From the NCBI RefSeq assembly GCF_023169945.1, contig NZ_AP025591.1, positions 952,501-1,016,500 of the forward strand: 64,000 nt of DNA, given 5' to 3'. The translations under genes were made by a program, and so were the position numbers. How positions within the stretch are numbered: position 1 is the first letter of the stretch; each line of letters starts with the position of its first letter. Below, in pieces: positions 35,952 through 45,027 of this stretch. This stretch comes from Anaeromyxobacter oryzae. GTDB taxonomy: Bacteria > Myxococcota > Myxococcia > Myxococcales > Anaeromyxobacteraceae. The notes under the pieces are model-generated. The model searched no databases. It was given only the letters and a program-made list of their open reading frames with translations, and was not told the origin of the DNA.

Positions 35952-37256
35952 CTACTGCTCGACCTCGCCGCCGATCATGTTGATGGAGTCGTAGGTCGGG
36001 ATGAGGTCGGAGAGCAGCGCGCCCTTCATCATGTACGGGAGCGCCGCGACCATGGGCCAGCCCGGCGCGCGGAGGCCGAGCTTGTAGGGCCGGCCGCCGC
36101 CGTCGGACACGATGTAGAACCCGAGCTCGCCGTTGGCCGCCTCGGTGTACGAGTACACCTCGCCGGCGGGGACCTTGATCCCCTCCATGATGAGCTTGAA
36201 GTGGGCCATCACGCCCTCGATGGTCCCGTACACGAGCGGCTTCGGCGGCAGCGCGTACCGGAAGTCCGGGACGATGATCTCGCCCGGCTCCATCTGCTCG
36301 AAGCACTGGCGGATGATCTTGTTGGACTGGCGCATCTCCTCGATGCGCATCAGGTAGCGATCGAAGTTGTCGCCGTTCGAGCCGACCGGGATGTCGAACT
36401 CCATCCGGTCGTAGACGAGGTAGGGCGCCGCCTTCCGGATGTCGTACGGCTCGCCGCAGGCGCGGAGGCACGGGCCCGTGAAGCCGAGCTCGCAGGCGAG
36501 CTCGCGGGAGATCTTGCCGGTGTTCCGGGTGCGGTCGATGAAGATCCGGTTCCGCGCGAGGAGCGCGTCGATCTCGTCGACGAGCGTCATCGTGCGATCG
36601 AGCGACTGCGTCATCTTCTCGACCCAGCCCTCGGGCAGGTCGCGCGCGACGCCGCCGATGCGGGCGTAGTTCGAGGTGAGCCGCGCGCCGCACAGCTCCG
36701 CGAGCCGGTCGTAGATGAGGTCTCGCGCCTCGACGGCGTAGAGGAACACCGTCATCGCGCCGAGCTCCATCCCCATGGCGCCGACGAGGGTGAGGTGATC
36801 GCAGATGCGGTGGACCTCGCTCGAGAGGACGCGGAGGTACTTCGCGCGCTCGGGGATGTCGAGCCTGCAGAGCTTCTCGACGCCGAGGGCGAAGCCCACG
36901 TTGTTCATGATCGACGAGACGTAGTTCAGGCGGTCCGTGTACGGGAACACCTGCGTCCAGGTCACGTTCTCGCAGCTCTTCTCGAAGCCGCGGTGCAGGT
37001 AACCGATGTCGATCTTCATCCCCTCGATGTTCTCGCCGTTCAGATCGACGACGAGCCGGGTCACGCCGTGCGTGGCCGGGTGAGAGGGGCCCATGTTGAG
37101 CGTCATCCGCTTCCTGGGAAGCGGCGCGTCCAGCTCGTTCTCGAGCGGGCCGGCGAGCGTCGCGCCGCCGAGCTGCGGCGGCGGCTGGCCCGCGCCGGCG
37201 CTGCCCGGCGTCGCCAGCGGATCGATGCCTCCCACTCCCTTCGCTTCGGTCGACAT
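35952..37256 (-). CDS. nuoD: NADH-quinone oxidoreductase subunit D (cluster 1)
   Basis: 434 residues. 49-kDa subunit lining the quinone site with NuoB. Seen: LNMGPSHPATHGVTRLVVDL with the quinone-site His, IDIGYLHRGFEKSCENVTWT, PYTDRLNYVSSIMNNVGFAL, YARIGGVARDLPEGW, GEVYSYTEAANGELGFYIVS-DG, and RAPGW near the end. About 48 N-terminal residues (Gly/Pro-rich, GGIDPLATPGSAGAGQPPPQ) precede the conserved start; the plus-strand NuoD lacks this extension. The two NuoD proteins share motifs but differ throughout, so they are old paralogues rather than a recent duplication. Confidence 0.97.
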   Translation of the reverse strand: MSTEAKGVGGIDPLATPGSAGAGQPPPQLGGATLAGPLENELDAPLPRKRMTLNMGPSHPATHGVTRLVVDLNGENIEGMKIDIGYLHRGFEKSCENVTWTQVFPYTDRLNYVSSIMNNVGFALGVEKLCRLDIPERAKYLRVLSSEVHRICDHLTLVGAMGMELGAMTVFLYAVEARDLIYDRLAELCGARLTSNYARIGGVARDLPEGWVEKMTQSLDRTMTLVDEIDALLARNRIFIDRTRNTGKISRELACELGFTGPCLRACGEPYDIRKAAPYLVYDRMEFDIPVGSNGDNFDRYLMRIEEMRQSNKIIRQCFEQMEPGEIIVPDFRYALPPKPLVYGTIEGVMAHFKLIMEGIKVPAGEVYSYTEAANGELGFYIVSDGGGRPYKLGLRAPGWPMVAALPYMMKGALLSDLIPTYDSINMIGGEVEQ

Positions 37257-37287
37257 GGGACCTCGTCTTCGAACGAGTTCGGCCGCG

Positions 37288-37812
37288 CTAGTCGCGCGTC
37301 GCGGGCCCCGGCCCGCGGTAGATGTCCTTCACCTCGCGCTCCGGCACGAGCGGCTGGCGGCCGCGGAGCGGGTAGTCCTTGCGCAGCGGGTGCCCGACGA
37401 ACTCGTCGTACATGAACAGCCGCCGCAGGTCGGGATGGCCGGTGAACCGGATCCCGTACATGTCGAAGCAGTACCGCTCGAACCAGTCGGCGCCGCGCCA
37501 GACGGACATGACCGACGGCACCACGCAGTCGTTCTCCGGCACCCGCACGCGAAGCCGGACGCGGCTGTTCGTCGAGGTGGAGAGCAGGTTGTAGACGACC
37601 TCGAAGCGCGGCTCCTCGCCGAGGTAGTCCACCGCGGTGATGTACGGCGCCATGTTGAAGCCGAAGCGCGGATCTTCCTTGAGCGCCCGGCAGACGTCGA
37701 CGATCCGGTCCTTCTTGACGAAGGCGCAATCGTCGCCACCGACGCCCTCGTAGGCGTCGGTCACGGCGTCGGGGAAGCGCTCGACGAGCGCGTCGATGAC
37801 GGCCTTGGACAT
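37288..37812 (-). CDS. nuoC: NADH-quinone oxidoreductase subunit C (cluster 1)
   Basis: 174 residues. 30-kDa peripheral subunit that packs on NuoD. Seen: [63 protein letters not shown] at 37812 is preceded by GAGAGG and lies 11 bp after nuoB; the longer open frame upstream belongs to another reading of nuoB. Confidence 0.96.
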   Translation of the reverse strand: MSKAVIDALVERFPDAVTDAYEGVGGDDCAFVKKDRIVDVCRALKEDPRFGFNMAPYITAVDYLGEEPRFEVVYNLLSTSTNSRVRLRVRVPENDCVVPSVMSVWRGADWFERYCFDMYGIRFTGHPDLRRLFMYDEFVGHPLRKDYPLRGRQPLVPEREVKDIYRGPGPATRD

Positions 37813-37823
37813 TGAGTGCCTCT

Positions 37824-38378
37824 CTACCGCTCGCCGCCGTACTCGGGCCCGAACGTGGGCAGGGGCTTGCGGTCGATGAGCTTGTGCGACTGATCCTGGA
37901 TCTTCTTCTGCAGCAGGATGATCCCGTCGAGCACCTGCTCCGGGCGCGGCGGGCAGCCGGGGATGTACACGTCCACCGGCACGATGCGGTCGATGCCCTG
38001 CACCGTCGCGTAGTTGTCGTAGAAGCCGCCGGAGCTCGCGCAGACGCCGAACGCGATCACCCACTTCGGATCCGCCATCTGCTCGTAGATGCGCCGGAGG
38101 ATCGGCGCCTGCTTGCAGTTGACCGTCCCCACGACCATCAGCAGGTCGGCCTGCCGGGGAGAGAAGCGGGGGAGCGCCGCGCCGAAGCGATCCAGGTCGT
38201 ACCGCGCGCTCGCGACGGTCATGTACTCCATGCCGCAGCAGGCGGTGACGAACGGATACTGGAACAGCGAGTACTTGCGCGCCCAGCCGAGGCCCTTGGA
38301 GATGAGGCTCCGCAGGCCGGTCTCCGCGTCTTCACGGCGCGTGGTGATCGCTGGGACGACGTCGATCTCGGAAGACAT
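37824..38378 (-). CDS. nuoB: NADH-quinone oxidoreductase subunit B (cluster 1)
   Basis: 184 residues. Holds cluster N2, the last electron donor to quinone. Ligands seen: the tandem Cys of VTACCGMEYMTVASARYDLD, Cys of FGVCASSGGFYDNYATVQGI and Cys of [40 protein letters not shown] is also standard. It follows nuoA by 18 bp. Confidence 0.97.
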   Translation of the reverse strand: MSSEIDVVPAITTRREDAETGLRSLISKGLGWARKYSLFQYPFVTACCGMEYMTVASARYDLDRFGAALPRFSPRQADLLMVVGTVNCKQAPILRRIYEQMADPKWVIAFGVCASSGGFYDNYATVQGIDRIVPVDVYIPGCPPRPEQVLDGIILLQKKIQDQSHKLIDRKPLPTFGPEYGGER

Positions 38379-38396
38379 TCTCGCGGTCGCTCCTCT

Positions 38397-38786
38397 CTAG
38401 TCCTGCCAGTCGAGCACGCCCTTCTTCCACACGTAGACGAGCCCCGCGACGAGGGTGAAGACGAAGATCCCCATCGACAGGAAGCCCGGCCAGCCGAGGC
38501 CGGCGTAGCCGGTCTTCTCGTCGGGAAGAAGCAGCACCGCCCACGGGTACAGGAAGATGGCTTCGATATCGAAGACGATGAAGAGCAGCGCGACGACGTA
38601 GAACTTCACGCCGAACCGCTCGTGCGCAGACCCGACCGGCTCGGAACCACACTCGAACGGGGTCTGCTTCACGAGGCTCGGACGCCGGGGGCCGAGCACG
38701 TTCGAGAGGCCCAGCATCAGCATCGCCAGGCCGACTGCCACGAGCAGCACTACACCGATGGGTAAGTAGATCTGCAGGGGTGTCAT
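38397..38786 (-). CDS. nuoA: NADH-quinone oxidoreductase subunit A (cluster 1)
   Basis: 129 residues, three helices. Seen: VLGPRRPSLVKQTPFECGSE-PVGSAHERFGVKFYVVALLF and FDIEAIFLYPWAVLLL, including the invariant Cys and acidic residues of the TM2-linked loop. First gene of the minus-strand cluster; the start of nuoA of cluster 2 lies 159 bp away on the other strand. Confidence 0.96.
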   Translation of the reverse strand: MTPLQIYLPIGVVLLVAVGLAMLMLGLSNVLGPRRPSLVKQTPFECGSEPVGSAHERFGVKFYVVALLFIVFDIEAIFLYPWAVLLLPDEKTGYAGLGWPGFLSMGIFVFTLVAGLVYVWKKGVLDWQD

Positions 38787-38815
38787 AAGGTGGGGGAGGG
38801 TCGGGTGGAGGCCCT

Positions 38816-38844
38816 TAAGTGCCTGCCCAATCAGGGTTTGTCAA
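38816..38844 (-). promoter_or_regulatory. Promoter of nuo cluster 1
   Basis: On the minus strand, TTGACA (38844-38839), a 17-bp spacer, and CACTTA (38821-38816) as a weak -10. The transcript would start near 38809, giving a leader of about 23 nt to the nuoA ATG. Confidence 0.5.
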
Positions 38845-38858
38845 CGGGTTTCCACCCC

Positions 38859-38886
38859 TTGACACCACGACTCCCTTCTGTAGACT
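38859..38886 (+). promoter_or_regulatory. Promoter of nuo cluster 2
   Basis: TTGACA (38859-38864), 16-bp spacer, TAGACT (38881-38886): a near-consensus sigma-70 promoter. Start of transcription is expected near 38893, giving a leader of about 53 nt that includes the CACTTAAGGG box just before the nuoA ATG. Confidence 0.65.
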
Positions 38887-38945
38887 GCGCGCGCCTGTTT
38901 CCCCAGTTTTGCCGACAAGATAGGTCCACTTAAGGGTCCTTCGAC

Positions 38946-39386
38946 ATGGGCTTCGATTTCGGTCTCGTCCTCGTCTTCGTCCTCGTCGCGGTGGGGTTCG
39001 CTTTCGGTGGAGTCACGCTCTCTCGAGTGCTGGGTCCCCGGGCACCCAATCCCGAGAAGGCGTCGATCTACGAGTGCGGCGAGCGGCCCATCGGAGTCGC
39101 CTGGTTCAACTTCAATCCCCGCTTCTACCTGGTCGCCCTCGTCTTCGTGATCTTCGAGGTCGACATCGCCCTCACCTTCCCGGTGGTCGCCGTGTACCGG
39201 CGCTGGGTGGAGGCGTCGCCCCGCCTGGCGTGGGTGGCGTTCCTCGAGCTCCTCCTCTTCACCGCCATCCTGGTCGTCGGCCTCGCGTGGGCCTGGGCGC
39301 ACGGCGACCTCGAGTGGGTGAAGGAGCTGACGGGCGAGAACGCCGGCGAGCGGCGCGAGGAGCCGGCGCCCCGGCGCGCGGCGTAG
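38946..39386 (+). CDS. nuoA: NADH-quinone oxidoreductase subunit A (cluster 2)
   Basis: 146 residues, three helices. Seen: [40 protein letters not shown] and [19 protein letters not shown] charged C-terminal tail ([19 protein letters not shown]) is absent from cluster 1 NuoA. First gene of the eleven-gene plus-strand cluster; the leader includes a near-consensus promoter and the CACTTAAGGG box. Confidence 0.96.
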   Translation: MGFDFGLVLVFVLVAVGFAFGGVTLSRVLGPRAPNPEKASIYECGERPIGVAWFNFNPRFYLVALVFVIFEVDIALTFPVVAVYRRWVEASPRLAWVAFLELLLFTAILVVGLAWAWAHGDLEWVKELTGENAGERREEPAPRRAA

Positions 39387-39448
39387 ACCATCGACGGACG
39401 ACGGTTCGGGTTCGAACAAACGAGCAGCAACCAGGAGGTCAGAGCGCG

Positions 39449-39976
39449 ATGTCCGCAGCCAAGATGGACCAGGGGATCGGAGGGGACGTCACCCTCTTCC
39501 ACACGAGCCAGCTCGACAAGCTCATCAACATGGCTCGCGAGAACTCCCTCTGGTACCTGCTGTTCGGCCTCGCCTGCTGCGGGATCGAGCTCATGCAGAC
39601 CGGCGGCGTGCGCGCCGACGTGATGCGCTTCGGCGCGATCCCCCGCGCCTCCCCGCGCCAGGCCGACTTCATGATCGTGGCGGGAACGCTCACGTACAAG
39701 ATGGCAGAGCGCGCGAAGCTGCTCTACGACCAGATGCCCGAGCCGAAGTACGTGGTGTCGATGGGCTCCTGCTCGAACTGCGGCGGCCTCTTCCAGCTCG
39801 GTTACTCCGTGTGCAAGGGCGTCGACAAGATGGTCCCGGTCGACGTGTACATCCCCGGCTGCCCGCCGCGGCCGGAGGCGCTGACGGAAGGGATCATCCG
39901 TCTCCAGGAGCTCGTGCGGAACGAGCCGTACCTGGCCCAGAGGCGCCGTCCGCCGGAGGCGAAGGGCGTCGCTTAA
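39449..39976 (+). CDS. nuoB: NADH-quinone oxidoreductase subunit B (cluster 2)
   Basis: 175 residues. Cluster N2 ligands are complete: tandem Cys in [20 protein letters not shown], Cys of [20 protein letters not shown] and of [40 protein letters not shown] is the expected helix. The ATG at 39449 has AGGAGG 8 bases upstream. 62 bp separate it from nuoA and 105 bp from nuoC, wider than spacings elsewhere in the cluster. Confidence 0.97.
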   Translation: MSAAKMDQGIGGDVTLFHTSQLDKLINMARENSLWYLLFGLACCGIELMQTGGVRADVMRFGAIPRASPRQADFMIVAGTLTYKMAERAKLLYDQMPEPKYVVSMGSCSNCGGLFQLGYSVCKGVDKMVPVDVYIPGCPPRPEALTEGIIRLQELVRNEPYLAQRRRPPEAKGVA

Positions 39977-40081
39977 GCAGCGCAAGGAACGGAACGCTTC
40001 ACCGCAGGTGTTCTGGGACGGGGCGGGCCGGGGTCGCTCTACAGGGGCTCCCGCCCGCCTCGTGCAACGTCTGAGGAACGA

Positions 40082-40663
40082 ATGACGACCAATGAGATCC
40101 ATGAGCGGCTGAAGGCGCGCTTCGGAGAGGACGTCGGTCCCCTCTCGGAGCCGAAGGTCGATCCCTTCTGCGTCGTGAAGGCCGAGCGCATCGTCGACGT
40201 CTGCCGCTTCCTCCAGGCGGAGCCCGGGCTCGAGCTCGACTTCCTCGAGGACCTCACCGCCGTCGACTGGCCCAAGAAGAACCTCATCGAGATCGTCTAC
40301 CACCTGGTCTCGATCACCCACCGCCACACCTTCACGATGAAGGTCGAGACGGACCGCGCCGCCCCGACGGTGCGCACGGTCTCGTCCGTATGGAAGGGGG
40401 CGAACTGGTTCGAGCGCGAGGTCTACGACCTCTTCGGCGTCGACTTCCCCGGCCACCCGGACCTCCGCCGGATCATGCTGCCGGACGACTGGACCGGCCA
40501 CCCGCTCCGCAAGGACTACCAGGAGGCGGGCGGCTACCACGGCATCTCGAACATGCGCGAGAACCCGCTCGTCGAGCTGAAGCGGCTCGACGACGCGAAG
40601 AAGGCGGAGGTCGCCGCCAAGGCGGCGCCGCCGGCGGAGCCCGAGGCTTCCGCGAAGGCCTGA
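40082..40663 (+). CDS. nuoC: NADH-quinone oxidoreductase subunit C (cluster 2)
   Basis: 193 residues. Seen: [61 protein letters not shown] Lys/Ala-rich tail ([20 protein letters not shown]) extends the C-terminus beyond the family core. Not fused to NuoD, in contrast to many gamma-proteobacterial clusters. 14 bp before nuoD. Confidence 0.96.
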   Translation: MTTNEIHERLKARFGEDVGPLSEPKVDPFCVVKAERIVDVCRFLQAEPGLELDFLEDLTAVDWPKKNLIEIVYHLVSITHRHTFTMKVETDRAAPTVRTVSSVWKGANWFEREVYDLFGVDFPGHPDLRRIMLPDDWTGHPLRKDYQEAGGYHGISNMRENPLVELKRLDDAKKAEVAAKAAPPAEPEASAKA

Positions 40664-40677
40664 GGGGAAACGACGAC

Positions 40678-41820
40678 ATGGAAAAGCTCATCCTCCGCCG
40701 CGTCGATCGCCAGAACGAGGAGATGGTCCTCAACTTCGGGCCGCAGCACCCCTCGACCCACGGCGTCATCAACTTCATCGTCGAGACCGACGGCGAGGTG
40801 ATGAAGAAGGCGATCCCGGACGTCGGGTACCTGCACCGCTCCATCGAGAAGATCGGCGAGATCGTCGGCTATCCGGGCTTCATGCCCTACACCGACCGGA
40901 TCGACTACGTCGCCGCGATGTTCGCGAACGAGGGCTACGCGATCGCGCTCGAGAAGCTCCTCAAGATCGAGGTGCCGCCCCGCGCGCAGTGGCTCCGCGC
41001 CATCAGCTGCGAGCTCGTGCGCATCGCGAGCCACCTCGTCGGCGTCGGCACGATGACGATGGACATCGGCGCCTTCACGCCGATGATGCACGGCCTCCGC
41101 GAGCGCGAGGAGATCAACGACCTCATCGAGGCGCTCTGCGGCGCGCGCCTCACCTACAACTATCACCGCGTCGGCGGCGTCGCGTTCGACCTGCCCGAGG
41201 GGTGGCGCGACAAGGCCCTCCGGTTCCTCGACGGGTTCGACCGGTTCCTCCCCGAGTTCGACCGCCTGATCTCGTTCAACGAGATCTACAAGCGGCGCCT
41301 CGCGAACGTCGCCGTCATCACCCGCGAGCAGGCGATCAACTACGGCCTCTCGGGTCCGAACCTCCGCGGCTCCGGCGTGAAGTGGGACGTCCGCCGCGAC
41401 ATGCCGTACGGGGCGTATCCGCACTTCCAGTTCGACGTGCCGGTCGGCAAGGGCTGGGCCGGGACGGTGGGCGACTGCTTCGACCGGTACTACGTGCGGT
41501 GCCTCGAGATGGCGGAGTCCTCGAAGATCGTCCGCCAGGCGCTCGAGACCCTCCCCGAGGGCGACTACGTGGCGCCGAAGGTCCCGCGCATCATGAAGCC
41601 CGAGGCGGGCGAGGTGCTCTCCCGCGTCGAGTCCGCCCGCGGCGAGATGGCCTACTACGTCGTGTCGGACGGGACGAACAAGGCGTACCGCATCCGCGCC
41701 CGCACCGGCTCGTTCACCGCGATGTCCATCATCGAGGACATCTCAGGCGGCCTGATGGTCGCCGATCTCGTCGCGCTCATCTCGTCGCTGGACGTCGTCG
41801 CTCCGGAGATCGATCGCTAA
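40678..41820 (+). CDS. nuoD: NADH-quinone oxidoreductase subunit D (cluster 2)
   Basis: 380 residues, compact. Seen: [20 protein letters not shown] with the quinone-site His, [75 protein letters not shown] and [20 protein letters not shown]. Its start is close to the conserved region, without the Gly/Pro leader of the cluster 1 copy. The stop overlaps the nuoH start by one base (TAATG), implying coupled translation. Confidence 0.97.
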   Translation: MEKLILRRVDRQNEEMVLNFGPQHPSTHGVINFIVETDGEVMKKAIPDVGYLHRSIEKIGEIVGYPGFMPYTDRIDYVAAMFANEGYAIALEKLLKIEVPPRAQWLRAISCELVRIASHLVGVGTMTMDIGAFTPMMHGLREREEINDLIEALCGARLTYNYHRVGGVAFDLPEGWRDKALRFLDGFDRFLPEFDRLISFNEIYKRRLANVAVITREQAINYGLSGPNLRGSGVKWDVRRDMPYGAYPHFQFDVPVGKGWAGTVGDCFDRYYVRCLEMAESSKIVRQALETLPEGDYVAPKVPRIMKPEAGEVLSRVESARGEMAYYVVSDGTNKAYRIRARTGSFTAMSIIEDISGGLMVADLVALISSLDVVAPEIDR

Positions 41821-43187
41821 TGGCCACCGTCACTCTCCCGAAGGGAAACCCCCGGGCCAAGCTCCTGATCACCCTCGGGGTGATGCTCTCGCTGCCCGTG
41901 GTGCTGTTCGCCGCCCTGCTCGTGCTCACGGTGATCACGAAGCCCGAGCCCGTGCAGGCCTTCGTCCGGAACGTGCTCGGTCACGATCCGGCGACCTGGC
42001 CGTACACCGGGGTGGTCTACGGCGTGGGCGCCGCGATCCTCGCCTTCATGATCCTGAACTTCGGCGCGATCATCGCGTCGCTCACGATCTGGTGGGAGAT
42101 GCGGGTCAGCTCCCGCATGCAGAGCCGCGTCGGCTACAACCGCGTCGGCGCCGGCGGCATGCTGCAGTGGCTCGCGGACGCGGTGAAGCTCCTCCTCAAG
42201 GAGGACCTCATCCCCGCCGAGGCGGACGGGCTCCTCTTCCGCGCCGCGCCCTACTTCGTCTTCACCGGGTTCGCGCTCATCTTCGTCGCCCTGCCCTTCG
42301 GCGAGAGCGTCATCGCGAGCGACCTCAACGTCGGGATCTTCTACATCACGGCGGTGACCGCGCTCATCGTGGTCGGCATCCTCCTCGCCGGCTGGTCCTC
42401 GAACTCCAAGTGGGCGCTCTTCGGCGGCATGCGCTCCGCCGCCCAGGTGATCTCGTACGAGATCCCGGCGGGCATCGCGGTGATGGTGCCCATCCTCATG
42501 GCCGGCACGCTCTCCATGCAGGGGATCATCCGGGCGCAGGGCGCCTGGCCGTGGCAGTGGTTCGTGTTCACGAACCCCGCCGCGTTCGTCGCCTTCCTCA
42601 TCTTCTTCATCTCCCAGCTCGCGGAGTCGAACCGCCCGCCGTTCGACCTCCCGGAGGCCGAGTCCGAGCTCGTGGCCGGCTACCTCGCCGAGTACTCGGC
42701 GTTCCGCTACGCGATCTACTTCCTGGTCGAGTTCGGCAACGTCTGGATCATGAGCGCCGTCGCCGTGACGCTCTTCTTCGGCGGCTGGCAGGTGCCGGGC
42801 GTGAGCCTCGACGCCTACGCCGCCGCGCGCGGCGCGGGCGTGCTGCCCGCGGCCGGGTGGTGGGGGCTGCAGGTCGCCTCGATGGCGGTGTTCGTCGTGA
42901 AGACGCTCGTCATGATGAACGTGGTCATCTGGATCCGGTGGACCTTCCCGCGCATCCGCATCGACCAGATGATGAGCCTCTGCTGGAAGTACCTCGTCCC
43001 CGGCGCCTTCGTGACGCTCGTCGCGACGCTCCTCTGGCAGATCCTCGTCACCAGCGTGCCGGCCGCCGCCACCGCGAGCGGCGTGGCCATGAGCGTCCTC
43101 GCGCTCCTCGCCATCGTCCAGATGATCCGCCTCACGAGGCAGAACGTCGCGACCGGCGGCGATCGCGTCGACCTCTCCAACTGGTAA
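41820..43187 (+). CDS. nuoH: NADH-quinone oxidoreductase subunit H (cluster 2)
   Basis: 455 residues. Seen: WWEMRVSSRMQSRVGYNRVG, LQWLADAVKLLLKEDLIPAE, SNSKWALFGGMRSAAQVISY, QLAESNRPPFDLPEAESELV-AGYLAEYSAFRYAIYF, and FPRIRIDQMMSLCWKYLVPG. Like the cluster 1 copy it carries extra N-terminal and C-terminal helices compared with E. coli, so the lengthening predates their divergence or reflects the phylum. Confidence 0.96.
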   Translation: MATVTLPKGNPRAKLLITLGVMLSLPVVLFAALLVLTVITKPEPVQAFVRNVLGHDPATWPYTGVVYGVGAAILAFMILNFGAIIASLTIWWEMRVSSRMQSRVGYNRVGAGGMLQWLADAVKLLLKEDLIPAEADGLLFRAAPYFVFTGFALIFVALPFGESVIASDLNVGIFYITAVTALIVVGILLAGWSSNSKWALFGGMRSAAQVISYEIPAGIAVMVPILMAGTLSMQGIIRAQGAWPWQWFVFTNPAAFVAFLIFFISQLAESNRPPFDLPEAESELVAGYLAEYSAFRYAIYFLVEFGNVWIMSAVAVTLFFGGWQVPGVSLDAYAAARGAGVLPAAGWWGLQVASMAVFVVKTLVMMNVVIWIRWTFPRIRIDQMMSLCWKYLVPGAFVTLVATLLWQILVTSVPAAATASGVAMSVLALLAIVQMIRLTRQNVATGGDRVDLSNW

Positions 43188-43205
43188 CCGGGACAGGACA
43201 ACAAC

Positions 43206-44033
43206 ATGGCCCAGTCCGTCAGCGAGTACACCGGCGCCATCAAGGACACGGTCAAGTCCTTCTGGCACGGCATGTCGATCACCCTCTCGCACCTGCTCCG
43301 CCGGCCGACCACCGTCCAGTATCCGGACCGGCTGCCGATGCCGATGCGGGACATGCTCCCGCCGCGCTACCGGGGCTTCCTCGAGGTGGACACCTCGATC
43401 TGCACCGGGTGCCAGGCCTGCGAGCGCGCGTGCCCGATCGGCTGCATCCAGATCACGCTCGAGAAGGACCCCGCGAACCCGAAGCAGCGCGCGGTCGCCC
43501 AGTTCGACATCGACGAGGCCAAGTGCATGTTCTGCGGCCTCTGCGTCGAGCCCTGCCCGACCGGCTCGATCCAGCACACGCGCGAGTTCGAGGGCTCCCA
43601 GGCGGACATCCGGAACCTCGTGTTCCGCTGGGCGGACCCGATGAACCCCTTCCCCGTGTACAAGGTCGACAAGACCGCGGAGTACTACCCCCGCGCTCCG
43701 CTCGGCTCGCTCGTCCGCGTGAAGATGGAGGAGCACGCCTGGAACGCGAAGGGGCCGAAGTTCCTCCCGCCCGAGCCGCCGAAGCCGGCCGCGGCGAAGC
43801 CCGCCGCGAAGGCCGCGCCGGCCGCCGCCGCGAAGCCCGCCGCCGCTCCCGCGGCCGAAGCTCCCGCCGCTCCGGCGGCGGCCCCGGCCCCGAAGCCCGC
43901 TGCTGCCGCCGCCGCTCCGGCCGCCAAGCCGACCTCCGGGAACGGCGCCGCCGGCCACGAGACGCCCGCCGCCGCCCCCGCCGCGGCCCCGGCGCCCGTC
44001 GCCGAGAAGACCCCAACCTCCGAGCAGAAGTGA
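43206..44033 (+). CDS. nuoI: NADH-quinone oxidoreductase subunit I (cluster 2) with Ala/Pro-rich tail
   Basis: 275 residues. Both [4Fe-4S] sites complete: CTGCQACERACPIGC and CMFCGLCVEPCPTGS. After residue about 190 the protein becomes almost pure Ala/Pro/Lys (PPEPPKPAAAKPAAKAAPAA and similar) for about 85 residues, an unstructured extension not seen in the family core or in cluster 1 NuoI. Follows nuoH by 18 bp, with GGGACAGGA as weak ribosome-binding site. Confidence 0.95.
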   Translation: MAQSVSEYTGAIKDTVKSFWHGMSITLSHLLRRPTTVQYPDRLPMPMRDMLPPRYRGFLEVDTSICTGCQACERACPIGCIQITLEKDPANPKQRAVAQFDIDEAKCMFCGLCVEPCPTGSIQHTREFEGSQADIRNLVFRWADPMNPFPVYKVDKTAEYYPRAPLGSLVRVKMEEHAWNAKGPKFLPPEPPKPAAAKPAAKAAPAAAAKPAAAPAAEAPAAPAAAPAPKPAAAAAAPAAKPTSGNGAAGHETPAAAPAAAPAPVAEKTPTSEQK

Positions 44034-44043
44034 GGAGCGCACG

Positions 44044-44685
44044 ATGAAGGCAACCGGAAGCAAGCTCTTCGCCTGGACCCTCGCGGCGGTCGCGGTCGTC
44101 GCGTTCGTGGTCTACATGGCGACGCAGGTCATCGGGCCCGCCGCGCGCCACGCGCCCGCGCCCGCGGCCGGTGCGCTCGGCCTGGCCGACGTCCTCTTCT
44201 ACGTGCTCGCCGGCGTCACGGTGGTGGGCGCCGCGGGCGTCGCGCTCTCGCGCAACATCCTCTACAGCGCCATCGGGCTGCTGATGGCGCTCCTCGGCGC
44301 CGGCGCCCTGTACGTCTTCCTCTCCGCCGACTTCGTGGCGGTGACCCAGCTGCTCGTCTACATCGGCGGCGTCCTCGTCCTGATCCTGTTCGCGGTCATG
44401 CTGACGAACCGGATCACCGAGGTGAACGTCTCGAACTCGAGCTTCGGCCTGTTCGGCGGGTTCCTGCTCTTCGTGGCGGTCGCGCCGGTCCTCCTCGCCG
44501 TCTCGGTCATCACGCCGTGGAAGGTGGTCTCGCCGGCCGCGCTCGCGCCCACGACCCAGCTCATCGGCGACGGGTTCCTCACCCGGTGGCTCCTGCCGTT
44601 CGAGGTCGCGTCGCTCGTCCTCCTCGCGACGCTGATCGGGGCCATCGTCATCGCCCGCAAGGAGATCAAGGCCGACGAGGCCTAG
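44044..44685 (+). CDS. nuoJ: NADH-quinone oxidoreductase subunit J
   Basis: 213 residues, six helices: one extra N-terminal helix (FAWTLAAVAVVAFVVYMATQ) before the five-helix ND6-like core. Core landmarks: VALSRNILYSAIGLLMALLG, ALYVFLSADFVAVTQLLVYI and GGVLVLILFAVMLTNRI; the last helix ends with a short charged tail. NuoJ contains the pi-bulge helix that relays quinone-site changes to the proton channels. GAGGAG just after the nuoI stop serves as ribosome-binding site. Present only in this cluster. Confidence 0.95.
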   Translation: MKATGSKLFAWTLAAVAVVAFVVYMATQVIGPAARHAPAPAAGALGLADVLFYVLAGVTVVGAAGVALSRNILYSAIGLLMALLGAGALYVFLSADFVAVTQLLVYIGGVLVLILFAVMLTNRITEVNVSNSSFGLFGGFLLFVAVAPVLLAVSVITPWKVVSPAALAPTTQLIGDGFLTRWLLPFEVASLVLLATLIGAIVIARKEIKADEA

Positions 44686-44693
44686 GAGCCACC

Positions 44694-45023
44694 ATGCAGA
44701 TCTCCCTCACGCACTTCCTCGTCGTCGGCGCGCTGCTCTTCACGTTCGGCCTCGTCACCGTCGCCACCCGGCGGAACGCGGTCGGCGTCCTGATGGGCGT
44801 CGAGCTCATCCTGAACGGCGCCAACGTGAACTTCGTCGCCTTCAACCGGTTCGTCGCGAGCGCGGGCACGCATCCGCTCGACGCGGTGTCCGGCCAGGTC
44901 TTCTCGCTGTTCGTGATCGTCCTGGCGGCGGCGGAGGCGGCGGTCGGCCTCGCCATCGTCCTCACCATCTTCCAGACCTTCAAGTCCATCGACGTCCGCT
45001 TCGCGGACCTGATGCGGGAGTAA
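44694..45023 (+). CDS. nuoK: NADH-quinone oxidoreductase subunit K
   Basis: 109 residues, three helices, the usual ND4L size. Seen: FGLVTVATRRNAVGVLMGVE, LILNGANVNFVAFNRF and VIVLAAAEAAVGLAIVLTIF, including the two membrane glutamates (GVELILN; AAEAAVG) of the proton path. TAGGAGCC between nuoJ and nuoK supplies the ribosome-binding site. ATG at 44694; the longer open frame is nuoJ read out of phase. Confidence 0.96.
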   Translation: MQISLTHFLVVGALLFTFGLVTVATRRNAVGVLMGVELILNGANVNFVAFNRFVASAGTHPLDAVSGQVFSLFVIVLAAAEAAVGLAIVLTIFQTFKSIDVRFADLMRE

Positions 45024-45027
45024 GTCG

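Larger units (their letters stand above)
38812..38936. repeat. Inverted pair of CACTTAAGGG boxes between the two nuo clusters
   Basis: CCCTTAAGTG at 38812-38821 and its exact inverse CACTTAAGGG at 38927-38936. Read in the direction of each operon, both are CACTTAAGGG followed by a pyrimidine-rich stretch, 25 bp before nuoA of cluster 1 and 9 bp before nuoA of cluster 2. The core contains the palindrome CTTAAG, rare in such GC-rich DNA. On the cluster 1 side it overlaps the proposed -10. A shared regulator-binding site is the natural reading, but it is untested. Confidence 0.55.
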
